A DNA stretch of 64,000 bases from Streptococcus sanguinis (GCF_900475275.1 NZ_LS483364.1:930001-994000), one strand, 5' to 3'; positions 25,975 to 33,932 are shown, counted from the stretch's first letter. Numbers and translations are program-made. Notes: generated by a model not told the origin, from the sequence alone.

Positions 25975-26497
25975 ATGATAACTTCAGTAATTTTTATTGC
26001 TTCTCTATTTTTACTTTTGCGCCGTTTTAAAAGCCGGCCGTTCAAGGATTGTTATTGGCGTGCTGTATAGTCTGTTTGTTGTCTGGTACGTTCAGGAAAT
26101 TTTAAACTACGGCAAATATACTCTGCAATCAGGTCAAAGCGTTGAATTAAGAGTGTCTCCAAATACGGATCAGTTAGAGTATAGTTCAGAATTAATATTA
26201 AAAAAATTAAATGATGCTAAAATAAAATTATCAGGTACAAATGTTTGGTCTGAAAAATTTGGGGATGTATTATTTGGGGTAAGTGAAAAGAAAATTATTA
26301 AGATAGGCAGTACCGAGGGAGACAAGAATGAGCTTCCTAATAATCAAAAAGATATACATTTAGTAGAAGATGGGATTGTTGTTAGTTATAAAGGAGAAAA
26401 AGTTTTTGATGTAACTAACAACAAATCTTACTCCATCACCATAACCAATGTAGACAATAAACCGGTTAAATTTGAAGCTCAGGTGGTGGACAGGTAA
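25975..26497 (+). pseudogene. Frameshifted membrane-anchored protein of the LXG island
   Basis: The ATG at 25975 with ribosome binding site AAGGA opens MITSVIFIASLFLLLRRFK, then runs to a stop at 26068. The +1 frame continues from the same point as AGRSRIVIGVLYSLFVVWYV and remains open to 26497. Removing one base from the run TTTTAAAA (26025-26032) would join both into one protein of about 173 residues with two N-terminal helices and a soluble domain. The long second frame has only an unsupported TTG start (25997). It is therefore a recent frameshift, a phase-variable run, or a sequencing error. Function unknown; possibly an extra immunity protein. Confidence 0.7.
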
Positions 26498-26558
26498 AGT
26501 TTAGGAAGGATTTGATTCCTCTCAGTTCTAGTTTTTTATTAATATGATGGTATTGAAA

Positions 26559-27110
26559 ATGAAGAAAACGAAATCTATGGTTATCATAGGCGGCTTTCAA
26601 GGTCGAAACATCTTTTATGATGTGAAAAGAAAAAAAGTATATTCTAATAAAGTCAATGAGAGAGTTTTTCCTAATCTCAGGTGGTTAGTAATATCCTTTG
26701 GAATTCTAGGAAATGCTTTTCTCATTCAAGTAAACAATATAAAATTTGAATCCCCTATTTTCAAAGTAATTGTTTTGTGCGCGACTCTTATTCTTATATC
26801 TTTGGTCTGTCACTTTGGATTTAAAGATGAGTATTTAGGGCAAAACGTTGAAGTATTTAATCCCAAATTATATGAACATGTTGGTTGGTTGAATTTTTTA
26901 GAAGAAGAGAGAAACCGATTATACATTCTTCTTATTACATTTTCAGTGAGTTCTTTCTTAACTGTTTTTCAAATGAGAGAATATTTGAACGCTCCTACCA
27001 TGACAAACTTAATAGAAGTTATTGCCTTTTATTTTATATTTTATATGGTAACAGCAAAAAGCAATTTTATGAAAAGAATGATAGCAATAAAGGAATTGAT
27101 GAAACAATAA
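26559..27110 (+). CDS. Tandem-paralogue membrane protein 1 (LXG island)
   Basis: 183 residues from ATG 26559, chosen because this start aligns residue for residue with the third paralogue (MKK...FQGRN). An N-terminal cytoplasmic segment FQGRNIFYDVKRKKVYS is followed by PNLRW and about four membrane helices, ending with a basic IAIKELMKQ tail. The organisation recalls the tandem multi-spanning DUF443-type proteins that give immunity to membrane-depolarising type VII toxins in Staphylococcus aureus, but no direct family match can be claimed. No good ribosome binding site is visible. Confidence 0.6.
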   Translation: MKKTKSMVIIGGFQGRNIFYDVKRKKVYSNKVNERVFPNLRWLVISFGILGNAFLIQVNNIKFESPIFKVIVLCATLILISLVCHFGFKDEYLGQNVEVFNPKLYEHVGWLNFLEEERNRLYILLITFSVSSFLTVFQMREYLNAPTMTNLIEVIAFYFIFYMVTAKSNFMKRMIAIKELMKQ

Positions 27111-27219
27111 ACTAAGAGTTTTAGCTTATAAACCATGGTTTAAGGTAATGTATGACCAATTATTGAATGGAAGTGCTATGATTATGAACCGTTGTTACTT
27201 GGAAGAAATCAATGAATAA
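27103..27219 (+). pseudogene. Possible gene remnant between paralogues 1 and 2
   Basis: A 38-codon open frame without an upstream start reads KPWFKVMYDQLLNGSAMIM and then RCYLEEINE before its stop. It could be the tail of a lost gene. It also contains an ATG (27148) behind TTTAAGGTA that would give a 23-residue peptide overlapping the next gene start by 8 bases, which might instead serve translational coupling. Confidence 0.3.
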
Positions 27220-27754
27220 GAATGTATTTTGGTTAGGTAATTTCAGAGATAAAAATATTTTTTATGATAGAAAAACTGGACAACTATACTCTATAGATAA
27301 GAAAGAAGAGCAAGCTCCTAATCTCACTTGGGCTATTCTGCCTGCTTCCTTTCTTTTACGAAACATTTATTCAGAAGCAACAGCACCTCAGGTTGCCAGT
27401 GTGCCTATCAGAATATTTATTTTGTGTTCGACTGTTCTCTGCGTTTTAGTTTTGATAATATTTGTTCTAAGAAATATTAGAAAAGGAACTATGAAAAATT
27501 TTAATCAGAAACTTTATTTTGACTGGCCTAATTTTCTTTATAACCAACAAACACAATGTAAAGGAATATTGTTTTTTGGGACTCTACTATTTTTTACGTC
27601 AATTAAATTTATAATTGATTATTATTTTTCAGGAAGCTTTATTTCTTTTATAGCTATCATTGGTTTTCTCCCAGTATCTGGGCTCTTATTATTTGGAAAT
27701 AGGCCATTAGAGAAATTGATTATCCTTAAAAGATTGGAAAAGCAATTAAAATGA
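27212..27754 (+). CDS. Tandem-paralogue membrane protein 2 (LXG island)
   Basis: 180 residues. The N-terminal segment FRDKNIFYDRKTGQLYS and APNLTW align with the first paralogue (FQGRNIFYDVKRKKVYS, FPNLRW). About four helices follow, and the tail IILKRLEKQLK matches the IAIKELMKQ and IKVLKRLKKK tails of the neighbours. Identity is low apart from these ends, as expected for immunity genes under diversifying selection. Its stop overlaps the third paralogue's start (ATGA). Confidence 0.62.
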   Translation: MNKNVFWLGNFRDKNIFYDRKTGQLYSIDKKEEQAPNLTWAILPASFLLRNIYSEATAPQVASVPIRIFILCSTVLCVLVLIIFVLRNIRKGTMKNFNQKLYFDWPNFLYNQQTQCKGILFFGTLLFFTSIKFIIDYYFSGSFISFIAIIGFLPVSGLLLFGNRPLEKLIILKRLEKQLK

Positions 27755-28296
27755 AGAAAAAAGAATATTTAATCTATCTCTTGACTTTTCAGGGGAGAAA
27801 CTATTATATGAACCTAAAAACGAATAAAATTTATGCAAATGTTCATAGTCCACAATTCCATCTGGATCTCACGAAATATGTTCCCGCAGCTAGCATTATG
27901 CTGCTACATGGATTTACTTCTGTTTCGAATAGCCGCTTGTCCTTCCTATGGAAAATAATCTTGTTAGTTTTGGGTTATGTTATTGTTGGGTATCTAGTAG
28001 AATTGCTTGCAAGGACAAGGAAAGAGCCGTCATTTAAAGAGTTTCATTTTGAAACACTACCTATAAAAGATGAGTTTTTATATATTTTTAGTCGAAATAT
28101 ATATGGGAAGTTTGGAATTGGCTTGATTTTTGCTGTTTTTGCCATCTATCAATCTGTTGAGTATTTAAGCAAAGGCAGCTATTTGTCTTATTTGCTAAGT
28201 GACATGGGTTTCTTTCTTGCTTATTTTAGTCTCATAAGGTCCGATTTATTCAAACAGATAAAAGTTCTGAAAAGATTAAAAAAGAAGAATACTTAG
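27751..28296 (+). CDS. Tandem-paralogue membrane protein 3 (LXG island)
   Basis: 181 residues. The N-terminus YLLTFQGRNYYMNLKTNKIYA is the same module as in paralogues 1 and 2; about four membrane helices follow, with a basic LKRLKKKNT tail. It overlaps the previous gene by four bases, so paralogues 2 and 3 form a tight unit. Like its neighbours it is AT-rich with no catalytic motif. It is either an immunity paralogue or a small membrane partner of the LXG system. Confidence 0.62.
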   Translation: MKKKEYLIYLLTFQGRNYYMNLKTNKIYANVHSPQFHLDLTKYVPAASIMLLHGFTSVSNSRLSFLWKIILLVLGYVIVGYLVELLARTRKEPSFKEFHFETLPIKDEFLYIFSRNIYGKFGIGLIFAVFAIYQSVEYLSKGSYLSYLLSDMGFFLAYFSLIRSDLFKQIKVLKRLKKKNT

Positions 28297-28327
28297 AATT
28301 CGAGAAGATTTTTAAAGGAGGTTTCTA

Positions 28328-28627
28328 ATGACTGAGCTACTACCGATAGGGAGTGTTGTCCAACTTAAAAATGGACAAGTGAAAATTATGATTATTAACC
28401 GTTATCCTCTTTATGATAATAAAGGTGAAATTGGTTATTTAGACTATTCCGGCTGTGTATATCCTTTTGGTATGACGGATAATCAAGCTTGCTTTTTTAA
28501 CCAAGAAGATATTGAAAAAATTTGGTTTGAGGGGTATATAGATGACTCAGAAGAGAAAATGCTAGCAAAAATAGAAGAAAAATTATCTCAAATTCCTTAT
28601 CCTAAATATTCTTTAGCTGATTTATAA
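28328..28627 (+). CDS. DUF4176 protein, LXG-cluster associated
   Basis: A 99-residue soluble protein with the DUF4176 layout: LLPIGSVVQLKNGQVKIMIINR near the start, YLDYSGCVYPFG in the middle and FFNQEDIEKIWFEGYIDD toward the end. DUF4176 genes are routinely found in LXG/type VII loci of Firmicutes, with unknown function. The ribosome binding site TAAAGGAGG is strong. The gene closes the island and is followed by a perfect terminator. Confidence 0.85.
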   Translation: MTELLPIGSVVQLKNGQVKIMIINRYPLYDNKGEIGYLDYSGCVYPFGMTDNQACFFNQEDIEKIWFEGYIDDSEEKMLAKIEEKLSQIPYPKYSLADL

Positions 28628-28656
28628 TATCTGTTCCTGTCAGTAAAGTATTCTAA

Positions 28657-28683
28657 AACCCCTCGCAATTTTTGCGAGGGGTT
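28657..28683. terminator. Terminator closing the LXG island
   Basis: AACCCCTCGCAA pairs perfectly with TTGCGAGGGGTT around a three-base loop. It can work in both directions and separates the island from the converging flavin reductase gene. Confidence 0.85.
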
Positions 28684-28725
28684 AATGTCTTATAAGTTTT
28701 CTTTTCTTTTTATAATCTTCTCTTT

Positions 28726-29274
28726 TTAGTTAAGGGCTGCTAAAAGAGCATCAGCCTGTGCTGAGAGTTCAGCAAGTTTGTCTTCTGCGACAGTCAGTTG
28801 TCCAGTTCCCCATGCTTCTGGGTTGATGCCAACACCTGTGAATGGTTCTACCACATTCATACGGATGAAAGGCAACAGGCTACGGTAGTGCTTGAATACT
28901 TCATCTGGTGATGTGCCGTTAGCTACAGATGAAACAGTAACAACCTTAGCATTCAGAGCAGATGGGCCAGTTGGGTCTGACAGATCCAGAGCGCGTGAAG
29001 CCCAGTCCAAGAGGTTTTTCACTACTCCTGGAATAGCCCAGTTGTAGACAGGTGAGAAAATCCAGATGGCATCAGCGGCCAAAATTTCTTCACGAACCTT
29101 AGCGACAGCAGCTGGAGCAGGACTTTCGATGTCTTGGTTGAAGAATGGTACATCTTTGTAATCAAGATATGAAACTTCTGCCTTACCAGCCAAAGCTTTT
29201 TCAGCTTGCTCAGCCAATTGGTGGTTGAAAGAACCTTGACGAAGCGAGCCGACGATGAATAATACTTTAGACAT
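28726..29274 (-). CDS. NAD(P)H-dependent FMN reductase family protein
   Basis: A 182-residue flavodoxin-fold oxidoreductase. The FMN phosphate loop is [17 protein letters not shown], and the ring-contacting segments are [19 protein letters not shown] and [13 protein letters not shown]. Members reduce FMN, quinones, azo compounds or metal ions with NAD(P)H. The start follows AAAAAGGAGACAATGCA. The upstream MarR gene and the palindrome and repeats between them suggest redox- or quinone-responsive repression. Confidence 0.88.
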   Translation of the reverse strand: MSKVLFIVGSLRQGSFNHQLAEQAEKALAGKAEVSYLDYKDVPFFNQDIESPAPAAVAKVREEILAADAIWIFSPVYNWAIPGVVKNLLDWASRALDLSDPTGPSALNAKVVTVSSVANGTSPDEVFKHYRSLLPFIRMNVVEPFTGVGINPEAWGTGQLTVAEDKLAELSAQADALLAALN

Positions 29275-29300
29275 TGCATTGTCTCCTTTTTTATAAAATA

Positions 29301-29335
29301 AAGAGAAATTTCTCTTGTTACAATATATGTTACAA
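29301..29335. promoter_or_regulatory. Palindrome and direct repeats upstream of the flavin reductase
   Basis: AAGAGAAATTTCTCTT (29301-29316) is a perfect 16-base palindrome. Next to it, TGTTACAA occurs twice (from about 29316 and 29328) one helical turn apart. They occupy the reductase promoter region (29275-29345) downstream of the MarR gene, so they are candidate binding sites for that regulator. Confidence 0.55.
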
Positions 29336-29359
29336 CATTAATCACTAGTTAGCAATTAT

Positions 29360-29806
29360 TTAGCTCATTTTTTTGAAATTTTTTAGAATGCGAATCAAAT
29401 CTTGTTTATCGTCTTCTTCGAGAATGGACAGAGCTTGCTGGATATTTTTGATATGATCAGGCAGGGCAGTTTCAATTTTAGCTCTGCCTTGTTCCGTCAG
29501 ACCAATCAAAAAAGCCCGGCGGTCATTTGGGTCGCAGGTGCGGACAATCCAGCCGTCGCGTTCCATATTTTTGATGACGACAGTCATGTTGCCAGAAGTA
29601 GCCAATATGCGGTCAATCAGATCCTGAATACGCAGTTCTCCTTTGCTGTACAAGGTTTCTAAGACGGAAAACTGAGTAGGAGTCAAATCATGCTTTTTAA
29701 AAATCTGGGCTTCAATGGCACGGATGGTTCTTGCTGCCTTATGAAAGACAATCATGGTTTTCAAATCAAGCAGAGTTTCTTTGCTTAAATCGTCTGTAAT
29801 CTTCAT
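29360..29806 (-). CDS. MarR-family transcriptional regulator
   Basis: A 148-residue winged-helix protein. The core reads LTPTQFSVLETLYSKGELRIQDLIDRIL, the recognition helix ATSGNMTVVIKNMERDGWI, and the wing RTCDPNDRRAFLIGLTEQG with the invariant DxR. There is no obvious sensing cysteine. It is encoded on the same strand immediately upstream of the flavin reductase and probably represses it and itself. Confidence 0.9.
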   Translation of the reverse strand: MKITDDLSKETLLDLKTMIVFHKAARTIRAIEAQIFKKHDLTPTQFSVLETLYSKGELRIQDLIDRILATSGNMTVVIKNMERDGWIVRTCDPNDRRAFLIGLTEQGRAKIETALPDHIKNIQQALSILEEDDKQDLIRILKNFKKMS

Positions 29807-29908
29807 AACAATATTTTACCAATAAATAGTATCATATGCAAGGATATTGCTTTAGAATTTTGAGAATATTCTCATCAAAAAAAGATAGAAAAATAGGAGT
29901 ATTTGTAG

Positions 29909-29914
29909 TATAAT
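29909..29914 (+). promoter_or_regulatory. -10 element immediately before ypmB
   Basis: TATAAT ends only 6 bases before the GTG start of ypmB, so transcription from it would begin at or next to the start codon, giving a leaderless mRNA. GAGAATATTCTC, a 12-base palindrome, lies upstream at 29862-29873. Confidence 0.5.
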
Positions 29915-29920
29915 GACGGA

Positions 29921-30409
29921 GTGAAATATAAAAATAGAAATAAAGCCAGTTTTCCAATTTGGCAGTACCTTATCGGTATTTTTATCGTTCTCAGTGTTCT
30001 TGTATTTTCATTTTTTGCAGTTTTGCAAGTATCTATGCAGCCGATACAGTCGGCTAAGGAAGTAAGCAGACGCTTGGCCAAGGAATACGCAGATCTTGAA
30101 AAAGTGGACTCTTTTGCTATCTACAATGGGCAGGAATCCTACTACAGTCTGCTTGGCAAGACAAGTAAGGGTATCGAAAAAGCTGTTTTGATTGCAAAAG
30201 ATTCCAATGAGATTCGGGTCTATCGACTGGACCAAGGTGTCAGTCAGGCAGATGCGGAGAGCATTGCCAAGGAAAATGGAGCAGGAACTATTGATAAGGT
30301 GACCATGGGCTATTTTAAAGATCAGCCCATCTGGGAAGTCAAGTCGGGAGGCACCTACTACCTGATTGGTTTTGAAAGCGGACAGTTGGTCAGCAAGGAG
30401 GGACTATGA
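29921..30409 (+). CDS. ypmB: YpmB-like (DUF5590) membrane-anchored protein
   Basis: A 162-residue protein with one N-terminal membrane helix (residues ~13-33) and an extracytoplasmic PepSY-like domain (residues ~40-160). It begins with GTG and has no ribosome binding site at a useful distance. It overlaps the aminotransferase gene by four bases. The ypmB-aspB-asnS order is conserved in Bacillus and many Firmicutes, which fixes the identity. Function is unknown; the domain type suggests modulation of an extracellular protease or envelope enzyme. Confidence 0.85.
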   Translation: MKYKNRNKASFPIWQYLIGIFIVLSVLVFSFFAVLQVSMQPIQSAKEVSRRLAKEYADLEKVDSFAIYNGQESYYSLLGKTSKGIEKAVLIAKDSNEIRVYRLDQGVSQADAESIAKENGAGTIDKVTMGYFKDQPIWEVKSGGTYYLIGFESGQLVSKEGL

Positions 30410-31587
30410 AATTATCAAATCGTGTCTTAAAAATGGAAGAAAGCGTGACCTTGGCAACAGCAGCGCGTGCTAAGGCTTTGAAAGCGCAGGGGCGGGATAT
30501 TCTGTCTCTGACTCTGGGAGAGCCGGATTTTCCGACGCCTAAGAATATCCGAGATGCGGCTGTAGCAGCTATTGAGGATGGGCGTGCTAGCTTTTATACA
30601 GTGACTAGCGGTCTGCCAGAGCTAAAAGAAGCAGTGGTAGAGTATTTTGCTAACTATTATGGCTACACAATCCAGCCGAATCAAGTGACGGTGGCAACCG
30701 GAGCTAAGTTCTCCCTCTACACCTTCTTTATGAGTGTGCTCAACCCAGGTGATGAAGCTATCATTCCGACGCCTTATTGGGTAAGCTACGGCGACCAAAT
30801 TAAGATGGCCGAGGGGATTCCTGTTTTTGTTCAAACCACTGAGGAAAATAATTTCAAGGTTACGGTGGAACAGTTGGAAGCTGCTCGGACTGATAAGACC
30901 AAGGTCTTGGTTTTGAACTCGCCGTCCAATCCGACTGGTATGATTTATACAGCGGATGAGCTAAGGGCGATTGGAAACTGGGCTGTGGAGCATGATATTC
31001 TGATTTTGGCAGATGACATCTATGGACGTCTGGTTTATAACGGTAATAAATTTACACCAATTTCCAGTCTGTCCGAGGAGATTCGCAAGCAGACGGTGGT
31101 CATCAATGGTGTCTCTAAGAGCTACTCCATGACAGGCTGGCGGATTGGCTATGCAGTTGGTGAGCCGGAGATTATTGCGGCCATGAGTAAGATTGCAGGT
31201 CAGACGACTTCTAACCCGACAGCAGCGGCTCAATATGCAGCAATCGAGGCCTTGACTGGCAGTCAGGAAACGGTTGAAACCATGCGCCAGGCCTTTGAAG
31301 AACGTCTTAATACCATCTATCCACTCTTGGCTCAGGTGCCAGGATTTGAAGTGGTCAAGCCGCAAGGGGCCTTCTATCTCTTTCCAAATGTCAAGAAAGC
31401 CATGGAAATGAAAGGCTACACAGATGTGACCGAGTTTACGACAGCAATTTTAGAAGAAGTTGGCGTGGCTCTGGTGACTGGAGCAGGATTCGGTGCTCCA
31501 GAAAATGTCCGTCTTAGCTATGCGACAGATTTGGACACGCTCAAAGAAGCCGTTCAGCGCTTGCAGCAATTTATGGAGAGTAAATAA
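30406..31587 (+). CDS. aspB: Aspartate aminotransferase (class I, PLP)
   Basis: A 393-residue fold-type I aminotransferase of the Iγ (AspB) branch that interconverts aspartate and 2-oxoglutarate with oxaloacetate and glutamate. Landmarks are TLGEPDFPTPKNI, NSPSNPTGMIYT, the YGRLVYNG loop after ADDI, the PLP lysine in VSKSYSMTGWRIGY, and the substrate Arg near the C-terminal VRLSYATD. The start overlaps ypmB (ATGA). asnS, which uses aspartate-derived asparagine, lies 2.9 kb downstream instead of adjacent as usual. Confidence 0.94.
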   Translation: MKLSNRVLKMEESVTLATAARAKALKAQGRDILSLTLGEPDFPTPKNIRDAAVAAIEDGRASFYTVTSGLPELKEAVVEYFANYYGYTIQPNQVTVATGAKFSLYTFFMSVLNPGDEAIIPTPYWVSYGDQIKMAEGIPVFVQTTEENNFKVTVEQLEAARTDKTKVLVLNSPSNPTGMIYTADELRAIGNWAVEHDILILADDIYGRLVYNGNKFTPISSLSEEIRKQTVVINGVSKSYSMTGWRIGYAVGEPEIIAAMSKIAGQTTSNPTAAAQYAAIEALTGSQETVETMRQAFEERLNTIYPLLAQVPGFEVVKPQGAFYLFPNVKKAMEMKGYTDVTEFTTAILEEVGVALVTGAGFGAPENVRLSYATDLDTLKEAVQRLQQFMESK

Positions 31588-31634
31588 AGCTCTCAATCTT
31601 ACACTACTTTCGAAGATTTATAAACGATAAATAG

Positions 31635-31660
31635 GGATGAACTCAGCGTTCGTCCTTTTC
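31635..31660 (+). terminator. Terminator after aspB
   Basis: GGATGAAC pairs with GTTCGTCC (one G-U pair) around TCAGC, followed by TTTTC. It separates ypmB-aspB from the inserted lipoprotein cluster. Confidence 0.6.
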
Positions 31661-31699
31661 AATTTATTTTTGACTGTACTGGTAATGAGTTAAATAAAA

Positions 31700-31708
31700 T
31701 GGTAAAAT
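31700..31708 (+). promoter_or_regulatory. Extended -10 ahead of the lipoprotein cluster
   Basis: TGGTAAAAT matches the extended -10 form seen before several genes in this window (34034, 37248, 58216). No -35 is clear. It lies 131 bases before the lipoprotein start. Confidence 0.4.
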
Positions 31709-31839
31709 AATATAGGATGCCATAAGATTGCTTTCATATTTTCTGGTTGAATTGAGAAGATTTTGTTCAGAAAATAAAAGCTGGGAGCAGTTGGAATTTA
31801 GCTGTCTGGGCTTGCAAACGGGAGTGAAAGGAGAAGGAT

Positions 31840-32313
31840 ATGAAACGACATTTATTTTTCTTATTCATGGGAGTCAGTTTGGTTTTATTGGCTGCTTGTT
31901 CTGTTGTTGATTCAGAGCAGGGATGGACCACAATTTCTGAATCCAATGGCTATAGTCTGCAAGCCAAAGGTCATCGCTATCGTATCCAATATTATGAGAA
32001 TGACTCTGCCCGAATAGACTGGTATTTGAACAATTACCAGCCAGAATTGAATTTAAATATGAGAATCTTAGAACGCCCAACTGCTCCAGGTTCTTACACT
32101 AAGGAGGAGATATCCGGACAAGGATCTGCACGCTTTTTGATGGTTTGTAGAACTTGGGGTTCTGCAGAGAACAGTCAAAAGTTTTTAATTAAACGTGCCT
32201 ATTATAAGGTTGATATTAAACTTAATAAAAAGATGGAGGTAGATACTGAGAAGAGCAGTATGACCTACTGGAAGACGGAAGAAGAGGAAAAGGATGATCC
32301 GCCTATTGATTAA
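31840..32313 (+). CDS. Small lipoprotein of unknown function
   Basis: 157 residues with a type II signal peptide: basic MKRH, hydrophobic core, lipobox LLAAC with Cys20. The mature part is polar, with YSLQAKGHRYRIQYYENDSA and an acidic tail EEEEKDDPPID. No family is recognised. Strong ribosome binding site AAAGGAGAAGGAT. It is the first gene of a four-gene accessory set between aspB and asnS. Confidence 0.7.
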   Translation: MKRHLFFLFMGVSLVLLAACSVVDSEQGWTTISESNGYSLQAKGHRYRIQYYENDSARIDWYLNNYQPELNLNMRILERPTAPGSYTKEEISGQGSARFLMVCRTWGSAENSQKFLIKRAYYKVDIKLNKKMEVDTEKSSMTYWKTEEEEKDDPPID

Positions 32314-32361
32314 ATAGCGGCTATAATGGTAGATTAAGTTAGTAGGAGTAACTTTCTGATA

Positions 32362-32500
32362 GAAATCACCACACGACTTATAAATTTGAGGAGTATTTAG
32401 TTGAAGATGATGGTGTTTCGGTGTATAATAAAAGAAGTCCATTTGGTCTAGCCCTGCATTCTATTCACATGCAGTGTCTTCCTCATGGTCTTTTTACTTA
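32362..32500 (+). pseudogene. Possible decayed ORF downstream of the lipoprotein
   Basis: An open frame without start codon reads KFEEYLVEDDGVSVYNKRSP and continues to a stop near 32500. Its composition is protein-like for about 25 codons and then becomes less so. It may be the remains of another gene of this cluster. The rest of 32314-32544 shows nothing further. Confidence 0.3.
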
Positions 32501-32544
32501 AGTAATAATAGGGATGAAGATTATTTTGTACAAAAGGAGATAAA

Positions 32545-32964
32545 ATGGGATTTATCAGAAAGGAAATAGAGGAAAGAGAGAAGAAGATTCTCGAGGATTT
32601 TTCGATTGCAGAAAAAGAATTGGCTTTGCCATTTTTACTAGAGGATGAGAAGAGAGGAATTTTTCTCTGCGTCAAGCAATTTCGTATCGGGGAAGGGAAA
32701 TATCAAGTCTTAGCCATGATTCTCGGAGGGCACTTGCTTGAATTTCGCCTAGAAGAAGAACGGGCCGATAGATATCCAGTTCGCAATAAGGAAGATCAAA
32801 GTGTAAAAGGTCTATCAACAGAAACAATCTCCCAGCTTGTGATTCCCAAGGTTTTAAAGGGACGAGAGGACAAGATCGTAACAGTGATTCAACATGCCCT
32901 GTCGCAGATTAACCCTTATTATGATACGAAGATAAGGGAAGTAAACCACGTGGAGTACAGATAA
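32545..32964 (+). CDS. Unknown protein, short paralogue of the next gene
   Basis: 139 residues, no signal or membrane segment. The segment RGIFLCVKQFRIGEGKYQVLAMILGGHLLEF and the C-terminal LVIPKVLKG...VIQHALSQINPYYDT align with the next protein. The N-terminus is a charged helix (IEEREKKILEDFSIAEKEL). Ribosome binding site AAAGGAGATAAA. No known domain is recognised; it may be a cytoplasmic immunity- or chaperone-like protein. Confidence 0.6.
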   Translation: MGFIRKEIEEREKKILEDFSIAEKELALPFLLEDEKRGIFLCVKQFRIGEGKYQVLAMILGGHLLEFRLEEERADRYPVRNKEDQSVKGLSTETISQLVIPKVLKGREDKIVTVIQHALSQINPYYDTKIREVNHVEYR

Positions 32965-32978
32965 AGAGGAGATAGGAT

Positions 32979-33572
32979 ATGGGATTATTAGAAAAGTGTC
33001 TGGATTTTTTACCGACTAGGCGGGCTGTCAGTGACATAGAAGAAGATATGACTTGGGAGGAAGAATTTACCCCTAAAAGAGTTCCCCATAAAGCAGTCAG
33101 TAGTAGACCTCAGAAGGAGACTGAGGGAACAGCGACTCTTCCCCAGGAAGGAAGTTGGAAGTTCGTGCACGAGATGATTTCTGAAGAAGGGATTGAGATT
33201 TTAAAGGAAGCTGGTATTGATGACGAGCTAGTTTTTGAGACGGGCGATTGGGTTGCAGATCATGATTTGGGGATTTATCTGGTCCTTTATCGCTTTGGTG
33301 GCAGAACCAACTGGAAGAAGACTTATAAGCTAATCTTGCAAGGACAGGTGATTGAATTTAAGACCAAGACCATTTTTCATCAGCAGGATTTTTCTTATGA
33401 AGATGGGGAATTCACTAAGGGAGTGATTGTCAAAAATGTCTCTAATATGCTCCTGCCCTCGGCTTTCGAAGGTCAACAGCAGCGCGTGCTCCATATCATT
33501 CAAGCGGCTCTCTCAGCAGCTAGCCCAAGCTATGATACGGTTATTTACAGGGCGAACTTTGATTTGGTTTAG
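32979..33572 (+). CDS. Unknown protein, long paralogue of the preceding gene
   Basis: 197 residues. About 60 extra N-terminal residues are polar and low-complexity. The core matches the preceding gene: LGIYLVLYRFGGRTNWKK, LILQGQVIEFKTKT, MLLPSAFEGQQQRVLHIIQAAL and SPSYDTVIYRANFD. Tandem duplication followed by divergence is the simplest explanation. The start follows AGAGGAGATAGGAT, 14 bases after the previous gene. Confidence 0.6.
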   Translation: MGLLEKCLDFLPTRRAVSDIEEDMTWEEEFTPKRVPHKAVSSRPQKETEGTATLPQEGSWKFVHEMISEEGIEILKEAGIDDELVFETGDWVADHDLGIYLVLYRFGGRTNWKKTYKLILQGQVIEFKTKTIFHQQDFSYEDGEFTKGVIVKNVSNMLLPSAFEGQQQRVLHIIQAALSAASPSYDTVIYRANFDLV

Positions 33573-33581
33573 GAGGGGAAG

Positions 33582-33932
33582 ATGATATATATTACAAAAG
33601 AAGATGTTTTGACTTGGCTGGACAAACATGAGCCAGTAGCCAATCGTCAGAAAGACATTGCGACCTTTCATAAGGAACTGTCGTTTCGCCTGCAAAGAAT
33701 GGACTTTCGACCGTCTACCAGTTCTAAAGATCCTCAGAGAAATGTTTGTGAAGATCCTGACCAAGAGCTCACTGTAGCCTTTACTCAGGATGGGGAGGGG
33801 AATTATGCGACGATTGACCAGAGTCCAGGAGGTCAGATTCTCAGTGATCAGCGCTTTAAGATGGCTTTGAAAAAAGTCTTGAACTATGATGATGACATGG
33901 TTGATCGACTGCTATATGGAACGAAAAATTAG
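33582..33932 (+). CDS. Unknown 116-residue acidic protein
   Basis: Soluble, no recognisable domain. The N-terminus MIYITKEDVLTWLDKHEP is helix-forming; the middle is polar and the C-terminus (FKMALKKVLNYDDDMVDRLLYG) amphipathic. Start behind GGAGGGGAAG, 9 bases after the previous gene. It is the last member of the accessory set and is followed by a strong terminator. Confidence 0.6.
   Translation: MIYITKEDVLTWLDKHEPVANRQKDIATFHKELSFRLQRMDFRPSTSSKDPQRNVCEDPDQELTVAFTQDGEGNYATIDQSPGGQILSDQRFKMALKKVLNYDDDMVDRLLYGTKN

Noticed and set aside
23048-28627. Complete type VII secretion system
   Set aside because: Only effector, partners and accessory proteins are present. No EssC-like ATPase, EsaA, EssA/B or WXG100 EsxA gene occurs in the window.
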